Positions 1 to 9,049 of a DNA stretch of 37,837 nt are shown in pieces (within the stretch, counting starts at the first letter, position 1; every line of letters begins with the position of its first letter). The notes beneath the pieces were generated by a model, which was not told the origin of the DNA, made no database searches, and saw only the letters and a program-made list of their open reading frames with translations. Source of the DNA: Clostridia bacterium. GTDB lineage: Bacteria > Bacteroidota > Bacteroidia > Bacteroidales > 4484-276. The position numbers and the translations under genes were made by a program. The stretch lies in NCBI GenBank assembly GCA_009928785.1, contig SABY01000025.1:1-37837 (forward strand), read 5' to 3'.

Positions 1-43
1 CACTTCAGTATCTTTCAATGAACTCCTCATAGCATGCTATTTA

Positions 44-108
44 TTTGGGCTAAAGCCCGCTGAAATACTTTGGCATTTTTACCCCCGGCCTAAAGACCGT
101 GGTTAGTG
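44..108. repeat. REP-like double hairpin
   Basis: Two adjacent short hairpins are visible: GGGCTAAAGCCC at 47-58, which is self-complementary around TAAA, and a CGG...CCG hairpin with loop CCTAAAGA at 86-99. Paired imperfect hairpins of this kind resemble the REP elements spread by RAYT transposases in Bacteroidota. No transposase is present in the window, so the REP label is inferred from sequence style only. Confidence 0.5.
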
Positions 109-155
109 AACAACCTGGCCACAAATTTTTATATCAGAGCCAGATTTATTTGTAG

Positions 156-198
156 CTGTTTACTCCGACTCCTGGCGGATGTTTTATTGATTTTTGGA
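156..198 (+). repeat. 43-bp dispersed repeat, copy 1
   Basis: This stretch is the exact reverse complement of 7464-7506. It contains a GC-rich core, TCCGACTCCTGGCGGA, that can form an imperfect hairpin inside AT-rich flanks. The two copies lie in opposite orientation about 7.3 kb apart and bracket the AsmA-like, SRAP and ahcY genes. Confidence 0.85.
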
Positions 199-224
199 GT
201 TTGTGCTTAGAAATCCCAAATTCC

Positions 225-280
225 ACATCACCACATCAACACATCAACAAATCAACACATCACCACATCGCCACATCAAA
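225..280 (+). repeat. Period-8 tandem repeat
   Basis: Seven consecutive 8-mers follow the pattern ACATCAAC or ACATCACC, with one- or two-base variants in some copies. The frame of the downstream gene stays open through the repeat and would give a His/Thr/Ser-rich peptide. That looks spurious and argues that the gene starts further downstream. Confidence 0.9.
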
Positions 281-324
281 ACCCCGAAAGTTTCATCATC
301 ACAAAGTGTATCTCATTATTTGTA

Positions 325-332
325 TAATTTTG
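325..332 (+). promoter_or_regulatory. -7 element for the AsmA-like gene
   Basis: TAATTTTG matches the Bacteroidota -7 consensus TAnnTTTG and lies 24 nt before the proposed TTG start at 357. No clear -33 TTG is seen at the usual distance. The element supports transcription starting downstream of position 332 and therefore the shorter protein. Confidence 0.5.
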
Positions 333-356
333 AACGAAATATTTAAAACAAAAAGT

Positions 357-3300
357 TTGAAACGCAGCAACGAACCTACTGGCAATTCCAAGCCATCATC
401 ACCGGAGAAAAAAACAACTCCCGGCCGCAGCAAAAAGCTGAAAAGGTCACTGCTTTATACCTTTGCAGCAGGTGCATTTTTGTTTTTCGTTGTTATCCCG
501 TTGCTGCTCAGCGTCTATGCCGACCGCATTATTGGCGAAACGGCACGGCAGGTGGTTCAGTCGAAAACCAACGGGCAATACACTATCAGCTATTCTGAAA
601 TCAGCCTCAATGCTTTCCGGCGCGAAATTGTGATTGAGGATTTTTTGCTGATACCTGATACTGCTTACCACGGACAAGCAGGAGTAGCCGATACCACCAT
701 CACACACCTGCGCGTACCGCACCTGCATATAAAAGGCGCCGGGATGCTGCAGGCAATCTGGAACGGGGAGCTTGTGATAGAAGATATTTTGATAGCATCC
801 CCAACGTTTGAGCTTACCACCACCAGCAGCGATTTTGCTGACAGTGACGATGCACAAACTGTACCCACCGACAGCACTTCAATCCGATACCTGTATCGTT
901 TTATCGAGGATTATCTGGATTTGCTGCGGGTAGAGAAATTCAGTCTTGAAAATGCCTCCTTCAAAATTCTACATTCGCGTGGCGATGTTCGCGACACAAT
1001 AGCCGTAGAGAATGTTTCTATTCAAATTCATAATTTCCATCTGGATGCCCAGGCTTACACCAAAAAGGAGCGTTTGTTTTTTTCTGACTCCGTCAGGCTA
1101 AAGCTCGAAGAAGGTTTGTTTAGCTATCGCAGCAAATTCCACCAGATCGAATTTGGGCAGCTCGACATTTCGTCGGTTGCGGGTACTGTAGCCATCGAGG
1201 ATATTCACATCCGGCGCGATACTGCAACGATGGGAAGTAATAGGCAAAGCTGGCTGGACTTGAACATTCCGCGTGTTACGCTCACAGGATTTCATTTTAA
1301 CGTAGTGCCGGGAGAAGCGCTATTTCTTGAGGAGATTAGGATAGAACGCCCGGACATCATCTTTAATCCTCCTGCCGGGCAGGCTGATAAAAATATCGAT
1401 CGCGATACGATTGCAATTAATCTTTATCAGCAAATCACAGCCTATTTTAAGCCGCTGGAAGTTATGCGTGTGCACATCGACAGGGGGCGTCTGCGGCTGC
1501 CTTCGTATCTGGCCGGAAGCCGCGAGCCAATTCTGATGCCCCAATTTAGCCTTACGCTGCACCATCTGCTGATGGATTCGGCAAGCTATGAGCAGCGCAG
1601 CCGCTTTTTCTTTATCGACGATGTGGAGCTTACCACCGCAGCACAAAGCCTTACCCTCGCCGGATCGAATCTGCAAATCAGCTACACCCGGCTCAATCTC
1701 GACACCCGAACCAATACCCTCGCCATCGATTCGCTTTCGGCATCGCTCCCCAAAAAATACGGCAGCGGCGCCTTTGAGCTAAAGTTGCCTTATCTTGCTA
1801 TCGAAAGCCACGATTTGAAATCCGACTTTATCAATCGCTGGCTTAGCCTTAAAGAAATCCTGCTACAGCAGCCCGACCTGCACCTGATAGCCGGCCCGGG
1901 AAAAATGACTGCCACCAACATAAATATTTATAGGCTTTTCCCAGTGATAGCGCCATATCTGAACTTTATCGAATCCGATGTTTTGAAAATCACAGATGCC
2001 ACGATTGAATACACCGACTTGGCCGGACGCATAGAGCAAATATCGGCAGCGCCGGCACAACTTACCATGACAGGCTTCAGACTGGATGAAAAGGCACACC
2101 TCCGGCAGCAGATTTTTTATTCGGACGGCATCAGCATACAGCTCGAACGTTTGCTCATAACTCTGCCCGGTATAAACCAGCGACTGCAAGCACAAAGCCT
2201 CTCGCTCGATACACGAAGCAAGCAGGCAATGATGACCGGAATTGTTTTTGATACCCTCAACAAAGTACCGCCACTTTCCGTATCGCCACTGATGGTGCTG
2301 CTTTCGGGCAACGATATAAAATTATCCGGCACCGACTTTCTGGCGCTGTATCGCGGAGAAGGGCTTTTTGCCGATTCGCTAATCATCGATGCGCCATCAT
2401 TAGAAATTCTGGGCAAACCCATGGGACATCCTTCGGTTGACACAACCAAAAAAGCCTACATCGACTTTTTGATTCATAAAATCAAAATCCACAAAGGCCG
2501 CTTTCAATACAAAGGAAATACGGCTTCCGCCAATACAGTCACCGCCAAATCTTTTGATTTGGAAATCGACGACTTCCGTCCCGGTGGCAGCGACACGTTG
2601 CAACCCTTCGACGCGGCGGCCATAGTTGCCGATATAAGTAATCTTACAGTGGTGATGCCCGACAGCATTCATCTCTTTAAGCTTGGCACTTTGCACCTTT
2701 CTTCAACCGACTCGGTACTAACCACGCGGAATGTCACATTTCAGCCAAAAACCCTCATGGATATCCGGTATGATAATATGTTTCAGATTGATGTAAGCGA
2801 TGCTAGAATTGAAGGGTTGCAGTTGATGAATCTTTACCACAGGCAACGACTTGCCGCCACTTTGGCAACCATACACAATCCCGGCATACGGGTGGTAACC
2901 TCCGGAAAAAAAGAGCAACCCGGGAGTTTTAAAGATTTCTCGACAGATATTATCAAAAAGAAAATACTCTCGGTTTTCAGTTCGCTACAGCTTGATAGCC
3001 TGGAGATTTTGCATGCTAATATGGAAATATTTGGGGGCACCCGTATGAATAGCCGCGATATCAAAATCAGCAACGCCCGTCTATCCATCAGGGATTTTAT
3101 CATTACACCACAAACACGCCAACGAACCGACAATCTGTTCTATGCTGCCGATGTAAGTCTGGCGGTGGATGGCGATTTTAGAATTTATACCGACAAGAAT
3201 AAACGTCTGATCGGCAGCAAACTGTCACTTTCTACCGCCGACAACTCTTTGGACATGGGCAGTTTTATTTATTCTATTTACAATGATGCTGATCTAAACT

Positions 3301-4763
3301 TCGGAAGCATGCAGGTTTCGGGGCTTAACTATTACGGCCTGATTGTAAATAAAACGTTAGAAGCCAAAACTATCCGCATCAAAAATCCTGATTTGTACAT
3401 TGATCTCCCTGCACCTGGCGATACCTCCGTAAAGATTCACCGCGATTCGTTGGATCTTTATCAGCACATCCGCAACCATCTTAAAAGTGTAATTGTTGGC
3501 GATATTAATATCAGCGATGCGCGGCTTAAAATTAGAAATCAGCGGCGCGAAGAGGGTGCAGCTTTTGTTTTTAAGAAAATCAATCTTGATCTTGACCGGC
3601 TACTCATCGATTCGACAACGCGCGCCTTCGACAACAAGTTCATGTACTTCGACGATATGAAACTTACGGTTTGGGATTTCAGGGAACTCACAGCCGATAG
3701 TCTTTATAATTACGGTGCGGCAGCAATAAGCTATTCCAGCCGGCAGCAACAGTTGCAGGTCGATTCGGGGTATTTGCAACCCACCCTGACGGATAGTGTA
3801 TTTGCCGCCAAAATGGGTGTGCAAACAGATCGGTTGGATGTGGTTTTCGATAAATTGGACTGTTCGGATGTCGATCTCACCCAACTCATTTTCGACAATA
3901 CGCTCCATATTGGCACAGCAGAACTTACAGCACTAAGGGGCGACGACTACAGAAGCAAGGCATACCCACTGCATGAAAATCATTTCCCAAAGATGCCCGT
4001 AACAGCGTTGCACGATATGAAAATAAATTTGTTGGTAGAAAATTTTATTGCCGGCAATTCCATGTTTACCTACCGCGAATATGTGCCACCTGCCCGCCAG
4101 CCGGGAAGCATATTTTTGAACGATATCAGCGTTACTGCCCGCAACATTACCAACATGCCCGAGTTGATTGCACACGACTCGATCATGCGCGTTTACGCTA
4201 CTGCCCTGCTGATGAATGAAGGTAAATTAATCCTCAATCTCGATTTTAACCTCAAATCCGATAACGATCTTTGGAGTGCAACCGGAGTCATCAACAGCTT
4301 CGACCTGACACTGCTGAATCCCTTGCTCGAACACATCGCTTTTGTAAGAATAAGACAAGGCTACAATGAAATGGTGAATTTTCATTTTGATGCAGATAAT
4401 GAATTGGCCACCGGTGAAATGAAATTTAGGTACAACAACCTGCAAATACGGCTCATCAACAAAGAAACCTTTACCGACGAAGGCTTCGAGGAATCATTGA
4501 TTTCGTTTATTGCCAACACCTTTGTGGTACGGCGCAGCAATCCGTTGAAACTTTTTAGCTTTCGCAATGGCGAGATGTATTTCCGCAGAGACATCAATCG
4601 ATCCTTCTTTAATTATCTGGTAAAAACCACCCTAAGCGGCGTTAATAATACCATACGCGGCGGCAGCGAAGAACGCAAAGAAAAACGGCAAAAAGAACGG
4701 CTGGAAAAACAATTGATTCGGGAAGGAAAACTCGACGAGGACGCGCTTAAGAAATTGCAGTAA
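357..4763 (+). CDS. AsmA-like large membrane-anchored envelope protein
   Basis: This encodes about 1,468 residues. The frame is open from 201, but I choose TTG at 357: the upstream part is the period-8 repeat, a TAATTTTG promoter element lies at 325-332, and the first residues from 357 form a basic tail before one membrane helix (residues about 31-53). The remainder is a long, mostly beta-type chain with recurring ISDARL-like and IRIKNPDLYIDL-like segments, as in AsmA/DUF748-type proteins. These proteins are usually anchored in the inner membrane, extend into the periplasm and are linked to outer-membrane lipid or protein homeostasis. The C-terminus is a charged Lys/Arg/Glu tail. Nothing in the sequence identifies a substrate. 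The fold assignment comes from pattern recognition; the specific family is uncertain. Confidence 0.75.
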   Translation: MKRSNEPTGNSKPSSPEKKTTPGRSKKLKRSLLYTFAAGAFLFFVVIPLLLSVYADRIIGETARQVVQSKTNGQYTISYSEISLNAFRREIVIEDFLLIPDTAYHGQAGVADTTITHLRVPHLHIKGAGMLQAIWNGELVIEDILIASPTFELTTTSSDFADSDDAQTVPTDSTSIRYLYRFIEDYLDLLRVEKFSLENASFKILHSRGDVRDTIAVENVSIQIHNFHLDAQAYTKKERLFFSDSVRLKLEEGLFSYRSKFHQIEFGQLDISSVAGTVAIEDIHIRRDTATMGSNRQSWLDLNIPRVTLTGFHFNVVPGEALFLEEIRIERPDIIFNPPAGQADKNIDRDTIAINLYQQITAYFKPLEVMRVHIDRGRLRLPSYLAGSREPILMPQFSLTLHHLLMDSASYEQRSRFFFIDDVELTTAAQSLTLAGSNLQISYTRLNLDTRTNTLAIDSLSASLPKKYGSGAFELKLPYLAIESHDLKSDFINRWLSLKEILLQQPDLHLIAGPGKMTATNINIYRLFPVIAPYLNFIESDVLKITDATIEYTDLAGRIEQISAAPAQLTMTGFRLDEKAHLRQQIFYSDGISIQLERLLITLPGINQRLQAQSLSLDTRSKQAMMTGIVFDTLNKVPPLSVSPLMVLLSGNDIKLSGTDFLALYRGEGLFADSLIIDAPSLEILGKPMGHPSVDTTKKAYIDFLIHKIKIHKGRFQYKGNTASANTVTAKSFDLEIDDFRPGGSDTLQPFDAAAIVADISNLTVVMPDSIHLFKLGTLHLSSTDSVLTTRNVTFQPKTLMDIRYDNMFQIDVSDARIEGLQLMNLYHRQRLAATLATIHNPGIRVVTSGKKEQPGSFKDFSTDIIKKKILSVFSSLQLDSLEILHANMEIFGGTRMNSRDIKISNARLSIRDFIITPQTRQRTDNLFYAADVSLAVDGDFRIYTDKNKRLIGSKLSLSTADNSLDMGSFIYSIYNDADLNFGSMQVSGLNYYGLIVNKTLEAKTIRIKNPDLYIDLPAPGDTSVKIHRDSLDLYQHIRNHLKSVIVGDINISDARLKIRNQRREEGAAFVFKKINLDLDRLLIDSTTRAFDNKFMYFDDMKLTVWDFRELTADSLYNYGAAAISYSSRQQQLQVDSGYLQPTLTDSVFAAKMGVQTDRLDVVFDKLDCSDVDLTQLIFDNTLHIGTAELTALRGDDYRSKAYPLHENHFPKMPVTALHDMKINLLVENFIAGNSMFTYREYVPPARQPGSIFLNDISVTARNITNMPELIAHDSIMRVYATALLMNEGKLILNLDFNLKSDNDLWSATGVINSFDLTLLNPLLEHIAFVRIRQGYNEMVNFHFDADNELATGEMKFRYNNLQIRLINKETFTDEGFEESLISFIANTFVVRRSNPLKLFSFRNGEMYFRRDINRSFFNYLVKTTLSGVNNTIRGGSEERKEKRQKERLEKQLIREGKLDEDALKKLQ

Positions 4764-4764
4764 C

Positions 4765-4900
4765 CAGTCCGCAGGAGGCAGTTCTCAGTCCTCAGTTCTC
4801 AGTCCTCAGTCCGCAGTTCTCAGTCCGCAGTTCTCAGTCCTCAGTTCTCAGTCCGAAGGAGGAAGTCCTCAGTTCTCAGTACGCAGCCATCAGTATGCAG
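4765..4900 (+). repeat. Period-7 tandem repeat
   Basis: This is a run of 7-mers alternating among CAGTCCT, CAGTTCT and CAGTCCG, interrupted by GGAGGAAG-like words. It begins two bases after the AsmA-like stop codon and fills most of the gap to the convergent SRAP gene. It has no open coding frame of interest and no spacer structure. Confidence 0.85.
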
Positions 4901-4983
4901 GAGGTTTACAGATCAGGGATTCTAAAATTCATCGAGATTTTATTTCAGCGCCACATGATTTAACATTTGGCGAAAGCCTTGAA

Positions 4984-5685
4984 TTAATTTCCCAACCCTG
5001 AAAACAAATCTTCCTGGTAGTTGGCACTGCGGGCGATAAGCTCTTTGGAGTTGTTGCGCGCAGAGTTGAGCAAAGTGGAAACTGGATATAACTCCATTGC
5101 GCCGGCATCAAAAGGCTGAAGCAATGCAAGAAGCGCATCTTTTTTTAAATCGGAAAGCCACAAATGCTCGGCTTCAGGCGGCAAGATCACCGGCATGCGG
5201 TTGTGCAATCCTGCCACCAATTCGTTAGCCACGGTGGTGACAATGGAAAATGATTGTAGCAGCTCACCCGCTGGGTTTTTCCATTGCTCCCAGATACCGG
5301 CCATAGAAAAGAGTGGTTGGTTTTTGATGCTGATGCGATAGGGAATTTTTGTCTTGCCGCCGGCGGCCTTTTTCCATTCATAGAAAGCATCGGCGGGAAC
5401 CAGACAGCGCCGGTTTTTGAAGGCGTTTCTGAATGAGGGTTTTGTATCCAGCGACTCCGCCCGCGCATTGATGAGTTTGTTGCCGATGGAAGCATCTTTG
5501 GCCCAGAACGGCACCAGCCCCCACCGGAACAGCGACAATTGACGGGGAGTTTCATTGGAAATTACCGGCAGCAACTGCGTGGGCGCAGCGTTGTAATTCG
5601 CCGTTACATCAGCCGGATTTGCCATAATGTTATAATGCTCATTAACGATCTTCAGGTCGGGCGCAAACGAATATCTACCGCACAT
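4984..5685 (-). CDS. SOS response-associated peptidase (SRAP/YedK/HMCES family)
   Basis: The 233-residue protein starts MCGRYSF, so Cys2 becomes the N-terminal residue after Met removal. In this family that Cys forms a thiazolidine crosslink with abasic sites in single-stranded DNA and shields them. Other family hallmarks are NARAES with Asn73, FYEW with Glu103 and HNRMPVIL with His161. The length is normal for YedK-like proteins. It is divergent from ahcY and convergent with the AsmA-like gene, so it is probably a single-gene unit. No LexA-type operator was recognised upstream. Confidence 0.95.
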   Translation of the reverse strand: MCGRYSFAPDLKIVNEHYNIMANPADVTANYNAAPTQLLPVISNETPRQLSLFRWGLVPFWAKDASIGNKLINARAESLDTKPSFRNAFKNRRCLVPADAFYEWKKAAGGKTKIPYRISIKNQPLFSMAGIWEQWKNPAGELLQSFSIVTTVANELVAGLHNRMPVILPPEAEHLWLSDLKKDALLALLQPFDAGAMELYPVSTLLNSARNNSKELIARSANYQEDLFSGLGN

Positions 5686-5733
5686 GTGTTAATATTTGTA
5701 ATTGGTGGCAATAATGAACAAGGATAAGAAGCG

Positions 5734-5764
5734 TTTGTTAGAATCCCGTTTCTGGCTACTTTTG
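5734..5764 (+). promoter_or_regulatory. Promoter of ahcY
   Basis: A TTTG at 5734-5737 is followed after 19 nt by TACTTTTG at 5757-5764, close to the Bacteroidota sigma consensus. A transcript starting near 5770 would have a leader of about 120 nt before the ATG at 5891. Confidence 0.65.
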
Positions 5765-5890
5765 CAAACGCTTATTTTCAGCAGGTTTTGGCGGGTATTA
5801 ATATTTGTCATTCACATCTTAGTACCTAAAAACCCATTGCTTTTATTACGAAATAATAATTCATACATCATAAATTCAAGAAGACCACGA

Positions 5891-7318
5891 ATGAATAATT
5901 TAGTTGTTGACGAAAGTTTAAAATACAAAGTAAAAGACCTTTCACTGGCCGAATGGGGCAGGAAAGAGATAGAGATTGCCGAGAAAGAGATGCCCGGCCT
6001 GATGGCCATCCGGCACAAATTTTCGCAGGAGAAACCGCTGCGCGATGTTCGCATCACCGGGTCGCTACACATGACCGTGCAAACTGCCGTACTCATCGAA
6101 ACGCTTATTGAGCTTGGCGCTGATGTGCGTTGGGCCAGTTGTAATATTTTTTCTACACAGGATCATGCTGCTGCAGCCATTGCCGCCAGCGGCGTACCGG
6201 TATTTGCGTGGAAAGGTGAAACCCTCGAAGAGTATTGGTGGTGTACCAGCCAGGCGCTATCATTCCCTGGCGGCCACGGGCCACAGCTTATAGTGGACGA
6301 TGGCGGCGACGCTACTTTGCTCATCCACAAAGGAAAAGCTATCGAAGACAATCCCGACTTGCTCAAAAAAGCCGGCACAAACAACGAAGAGCGCGCCATC
6401 ATGAATTTGCTGCAACGCATCTATGTGGAAGACCCACAGCGTTGGACACGCGCTGCCAAAGAGTGGAGAGGTGTTTCGGAAGAAACTACCACCGGCGTGC
6501 ATCGCTTATATCAGATGAAAGAACGCGGCGAGTTGCTCGTCCCGGCCATCAACGTAAACGACTCGGTAACAAAATCGAAATTCGACAACCTATACGGCTG
6601 CCGCGAATCGCTGGCCGATGGCATCAAACGCGCCACCGACGTGATGATTGCCGGCAAGGTAGTAGTTGTGCTGGGCTACGGCGACGTGGGCAAAGGCTCC
6701 GCCAAGTCGATGCGTGCCTATGGCGCACGCGTGCTCGTTACCGAAATCGATCCTATCTGTGCGCTGCAGGCGGCTATGGAAGGTTTTGAAGTTACCACCA
6801 TCGACGAAGCCCTCAAAGAAGGTCAGATTTACGTAACCGCCTCCGGAAACAAAGACGTGCTTACACTGCATCATCTCAAACACATGAAAGATGAAGCCAT
6901 CGTGTGCAACATTGGCCATTTCGATAACGAGATACAGGTTGAAAAGCTGGAAGAAGACCCAACCATAACAAAAGAAACCATCAAGCCGCAGGTAGATCGG
7001 TACCGTATGGAAAACGGCAACTCCATTTATTTGCTGGCAGAAGGTCGCCTGGTGAATCTGGGCTGCGCCACCGGTCATCCTTCGTTTGTGATGAGCAATT
7101 CATTTACCAACCAAACCCTGGCGCAGATTGATCTGTGGAAAAACAAAGACAACTACGAAATAGATGTTTACCGTTTGCCCAAGTACCTCGACGAAGAGGT
7201 GGCGCGTTTGCACCTGGAGCAACTTGGCGTAAAACTTACGAAACTTACAAAAGAACAATCCGAATACCTGGGAATCCCTGTGGAAGGCCCATACAAGCCC
7301 GATCATTACAGGTATTAA
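5891..7318 (+). CDS. ahcY: Adenosylhomocysteinase
   Basis: The enzyme cleaves S-adenosylhomocysteine reversibly to adenosine and homocysteine in the cytoplasm, relieving product inhibition of methyltransferases in the methyl cycle. The 475-residue protein has the substrate-domain segment [17 protein letters not shown] (about 57-73), the Rossmann motif GYGDVGKG (262-269) that binds the tightly held NAD, and the conserved C-terminal KPDHYRY. The frame is open from 5702, but the extension is not conserved-looking and overlaps the promoter, so ATG 5891 is preferred. A strong terminator follows at 7369. The gene appears to be monocistronic. Confidence 0.97.
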   Translation: MNNLVVDESLKYKVKDLSLAEWGRKEIEIAEKEMPGLMAIRHKFSQEKPLRDVRITGSLHMTVQTAVLIETLIELGADVRWASCNIFSTQDHAAAAIAASGVPVFAWKGETLEEYWWCTSQALSFPGGHGPQLIVDDGGDATLLIHKGKAIEDNPDLLKKAGTNNEERAIMNLLQRIYVEDPQRWTRAAKEWRGVSEETTTGVHRLYQMKERGELLVPAINVNDSVTKSKFDNLYGCRESLADGIKRATDVMIAGKVVVVLGYGDVGKGSAKSMRAYGARVLVTEIDPICALQAAMEGFEVTTIDEALKEGQIYVTASGNKDVLTLHHLKHMKDEAIVCNIGHFDNEIQVEKLEEDPTITKETIKPQVDRYRMENGNSIYLLAEGRLVNLGCATGHPSFVMSNSFTNQTLAQIDLWKNKDNYEIDVYRLPKYLDEEVARLHLEQLGVKLTKLTKEQSEYLGIPVEGPYKPDHYRY

Positions 7319-7368
7319 TAGTTCAATCATTTTTTGATTAAAGCTATATTTTTTTGATATTAAAACTG

Positions 7369-7397
7369 AAAACCCTGCCTTGTGGCGGGGTTTTTTG
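7369..7397 (+). terminator. Intrinsic terminator after ahcY
   Basis: The stem ACCCTGCC / GGCGGGGT with a TTGT loop (one G-T pair) is followed by a run of six T residues. It lies about 50 nt after the ahcY stop. Confidence 0.85.
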
Positions 7398-7689
7398 TTT
7401 CCTGCGGTGGTTGTCCCATCAGTTGTAACCTCGTCCAAACACCGGCGGACAAATTTTAAAAATTCCAAAAATCAATAAAACATCCGCCAGGAGTCGGAGT
7501 AAACAGTTCCAAATAAACTCCAAAAGAAACAAAAATCAAAAACCCAAACTGCCCCGGGGTTTGAAATTTGAGATTTGGAACTTATTTGTTATTTGAGTTT
7601 TGTGATTTGGAGCTTCCACTTGATGATTGTGGATCGTTTTACGGGAACCATTTTTTTGTTTTTTAATTACATGAGTAAGCAGGCAAGAT
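7398..7689. other. Gene-free intergenic stretch with repeats
   Basis: No gene is supported between the ahcY terminator and the convergent ATPase gene. The stretch holds the second copy of the 43-bp repeat (7464-7506) and an AT-rich quasi-repeat at about 7560-7615 built from ATTTGAGATTTGGA-like words. Both are typical of dispersed intergenic repeats in this phylum. Confidence 0.7.
7464..7506 (-). repeat. 43-bp dispersed repeat, copy 2
   Basis: This is an exact inverted copy of 156-198. Weaker similarity continues for about 15 nt on the 3' side (a CAAATAAA word in both). The GC-rich core is TCCGCCAGGAGTCGGA. Confidence 0.85.
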
Positions 7690-8820
7690 TTAAAGCACAA
7701 ATTCCAAAAAGTTATCGCGCGTAATGCATTGGTAATTATTACCATAATGCTCCACCCAGCTTTTGGGAGGCTCCAATTTGGCTTTGCTGTATTTTATTTC
7801 AAAAGCTGAGAGCTGCTCGCCCTTCTTCTCAATGTAATCCAGTTCCACGCCGTGGTAGGTGCGCCAGAAATAGCTTTCGACGTAGCGCCTTTCGTACAAC
7901 ACCTTTTTTCGGCGTTCTGCAATCACAAAATTCTCCCACAGCGCCCCGACGTCGTTTCTTAGTATTAGTGTTTTAAAATTATCAATCAGCACATTGCGTA
8001 TTCCGGTATCGTAAAAATAAAACTTCTGCGACTTGCTTATTTCATTGCGTTGGTTGGTACTAAAGGCGTTAAGCCTGAAAATGATCAACGACTGTTGCAA
8101 CAGATGGAGGTAACGCTCAACGGTTTGTCGGTTGAGACCTAATTTTTGGCACAACTCGTTGATGCTCACCTGCGAGCCAATTTGGTACGCCAGCAGTTGG
8201 AGCAGCTCCCTGATCTTCATCGGGAATTTAATGTTTTCCAGCTCCAGGATATCTTTGTACATCAGCGACTCGGAAATTTCCCGGAGATAATCCTCCTTTT
8301 GGCGCAAATTTTCATAGGTAATCACCTCGGGATATTGGCCGTAGATCAAAAGTTTTTCCAATTGATCCATCAGCTCAAACGCATTAAACTGCCCGGAAAG
8401 TTCTTTCATCGAAATGGGCAACAACGTGAAAACAATTTTTCTTCCGGTGAGCGGTTCGGTAATTCGTTCGGAGAGCAAAAATGAAGATGAACCCGTGACC
8501 AGGATTTTTAACTCCGGAATCTCGTCGTGAAGAATTTTTAGATTAAGACCGATTTCCGGAACCCTTTGGCCTTCATCTATAAAAAGAAGCTCGTAACCAG
8601 AAACAAGCATTTTAAGTTTGGTAAGATCACGGCTCGACAATACATCAATATACTTAATCTGATCGGCATTAATCTTCAACGTTTTCAGCCCTGCTTGCGC
8701 GATTATCTCATTTGATAAAGTAGTCTTGCCTGCCTGGCGCGGTCCATAAACAATGATGACTTTCCCTGACGTAATCAGATCCTGCGCAATCTGTGTCTTG
8801 ATTTCTCTTTCTATTTTCAT
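7690..8820 (-). CDS. AAA ATPase with DUF4143 domain
   Basis: The 376-residue protein has Walker A GPRQAGKT (26-33), Walker B LLFIDEGQ (78-85), a sensor-like VTGSSS segment and a C-terminal DUF4143-type region with a winged-helix-like stretch (ELCQKLGLNRQTVERYL) and a nuclease-like AFEIKYSK segment. Proteins of this AAA_14/DUF4143 type are common in Bacteroidota and archaea, often in many copies. Their role is unknown; links to mobile DNA or defence have been suggested. It stands alone, convergent to ahcY. Two palindromes in its promoter region suggest tight control, possibly by itself or by an unlinked regulator. Confidence 0.9.
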   Translation of the reverse strand: MKIEREIKTQIAQDLITSGKVIIVYGPRQAGKTTLSNEIIAQAGLKTLKINADQIKYIDVLSSRDLTKLKMLVSGYELLFIDEGQRVPEIGLNLKILHDEIPELKILVTGSSSFLLSERITEPLTGRKIVFTLLPISMKELSGQFNAFELMDQLEKLLIYGQYPEVITYENLRQKEDYLREISESLMYKDILELENIKFPMKIRELLQLLAYQIGSQVSINELCQKLGLNRQTVERYLHLLQQSLIIFRLNAFSTNQRNEISKSQKFYFYDTGIRNVLIDNFKTLILRNDVGALWENFVIAERRKKVLYERRYVESYFWRTYHGVELDYIEKKGEQLSAFEIKYSKAKLEPPKSWVEHYGNNYQCITRDNFLEFVL

Positions 8821-8836
8821 CGTAATAATTTGAAGA

Positions 8837-8844
8837 CAAAAGTA
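8837..8844 (-). promoter_or_regulatory. -7 element of the DUF4143 ATPase gene
   Basis: Read on the minus strand this is TACTTTTG, matching TAnnTTTG and lying 16 nt upstream of the ATG. The first palindrome begins 6 nt further upstream, in the -33 to -7 spacer. Confidence 0.6.
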
Positions 8845-8850
8845 GAAAAT

Positions 8851-8866
8851 TTACGGTTGACCATAA
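8851..8866. promoter_or_regulatory. Operator-like palindrome, proximal copy
   Basis: TTACGGTTGACCATAA has arms TTACGGT and ACCATAA with one mismatch to perfect symmetry. It lies between the -7 element and the expected -33 position of the ATPase promoter, so a bound protein would block RNA polymerase. Confidence 0.6.
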
Positions 8867-8882
8867 AATTTAGGCCTAATAT

Positions 8883-8898
8883 TTACGGTCAACCGTAA
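8883..8898. promoter_or_regulatory. Operator-like palindrome, distal copy
   Basis: TTACGGTCAACCGTAA is a perfect 7-bp inverted repeat around a CA centre. It has the same arms as the copy at 8851-8866, with centres 32 bp apart, about three helical turns. The two copies can also pair with each other over 12 bp. Confidence 0.6.
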
Positions 8899-8994
8899 GA
8901 ATTTGGGTTCTTCGTCTTTATCAAATGATGAATTTTCTCTCAAGCCACTGGTAGTAAAGCCCTTCATTCTGTCGGCTGGTTGGTTTAAAAATTA

Positions 8995-9002
8995 TAGCTT
9001 TG
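8995..9002 (+). promoter_or_regulatory. -7 element for the DsrE-like gene
   Basis: TAGCTTTG matches the -7 consensus 47 nt before the ATG at 9050. A TTG occurs upstream but not at the ideal distance. Confidence 0.45.
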
Positions 9003-9049
9003 TGGGCAGTAAATGAGTTTTTTATAAAATCACAATTATTTGAGCGCCG

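Noticed and set aside
4765..4900. CRISPR-like array of short repeats
   Set aside because: The units are 7 bp long with no spacers and no cas genes are nearby; it is a simple tandem repeat.
5702..5890. N-terminal extension of adenosylhomocysteinase
   Set aside because: It overlaps the promoter at 5734-5764 and adds hydrophobic residues not expected in this cytoplasmic enzyme.
5770..5890. SAH or SAM riboswitch in the ahcY leader
   Set aside because: No conserved riboswitch core could be recognised by eye; kept only as a question for a covariance search.
156..7506. Composite transposon bounded by the 43-bp inverted repeats
   Set aside because: No transposase or target duplication is visible and the enclosed genes are housekeeping-like.
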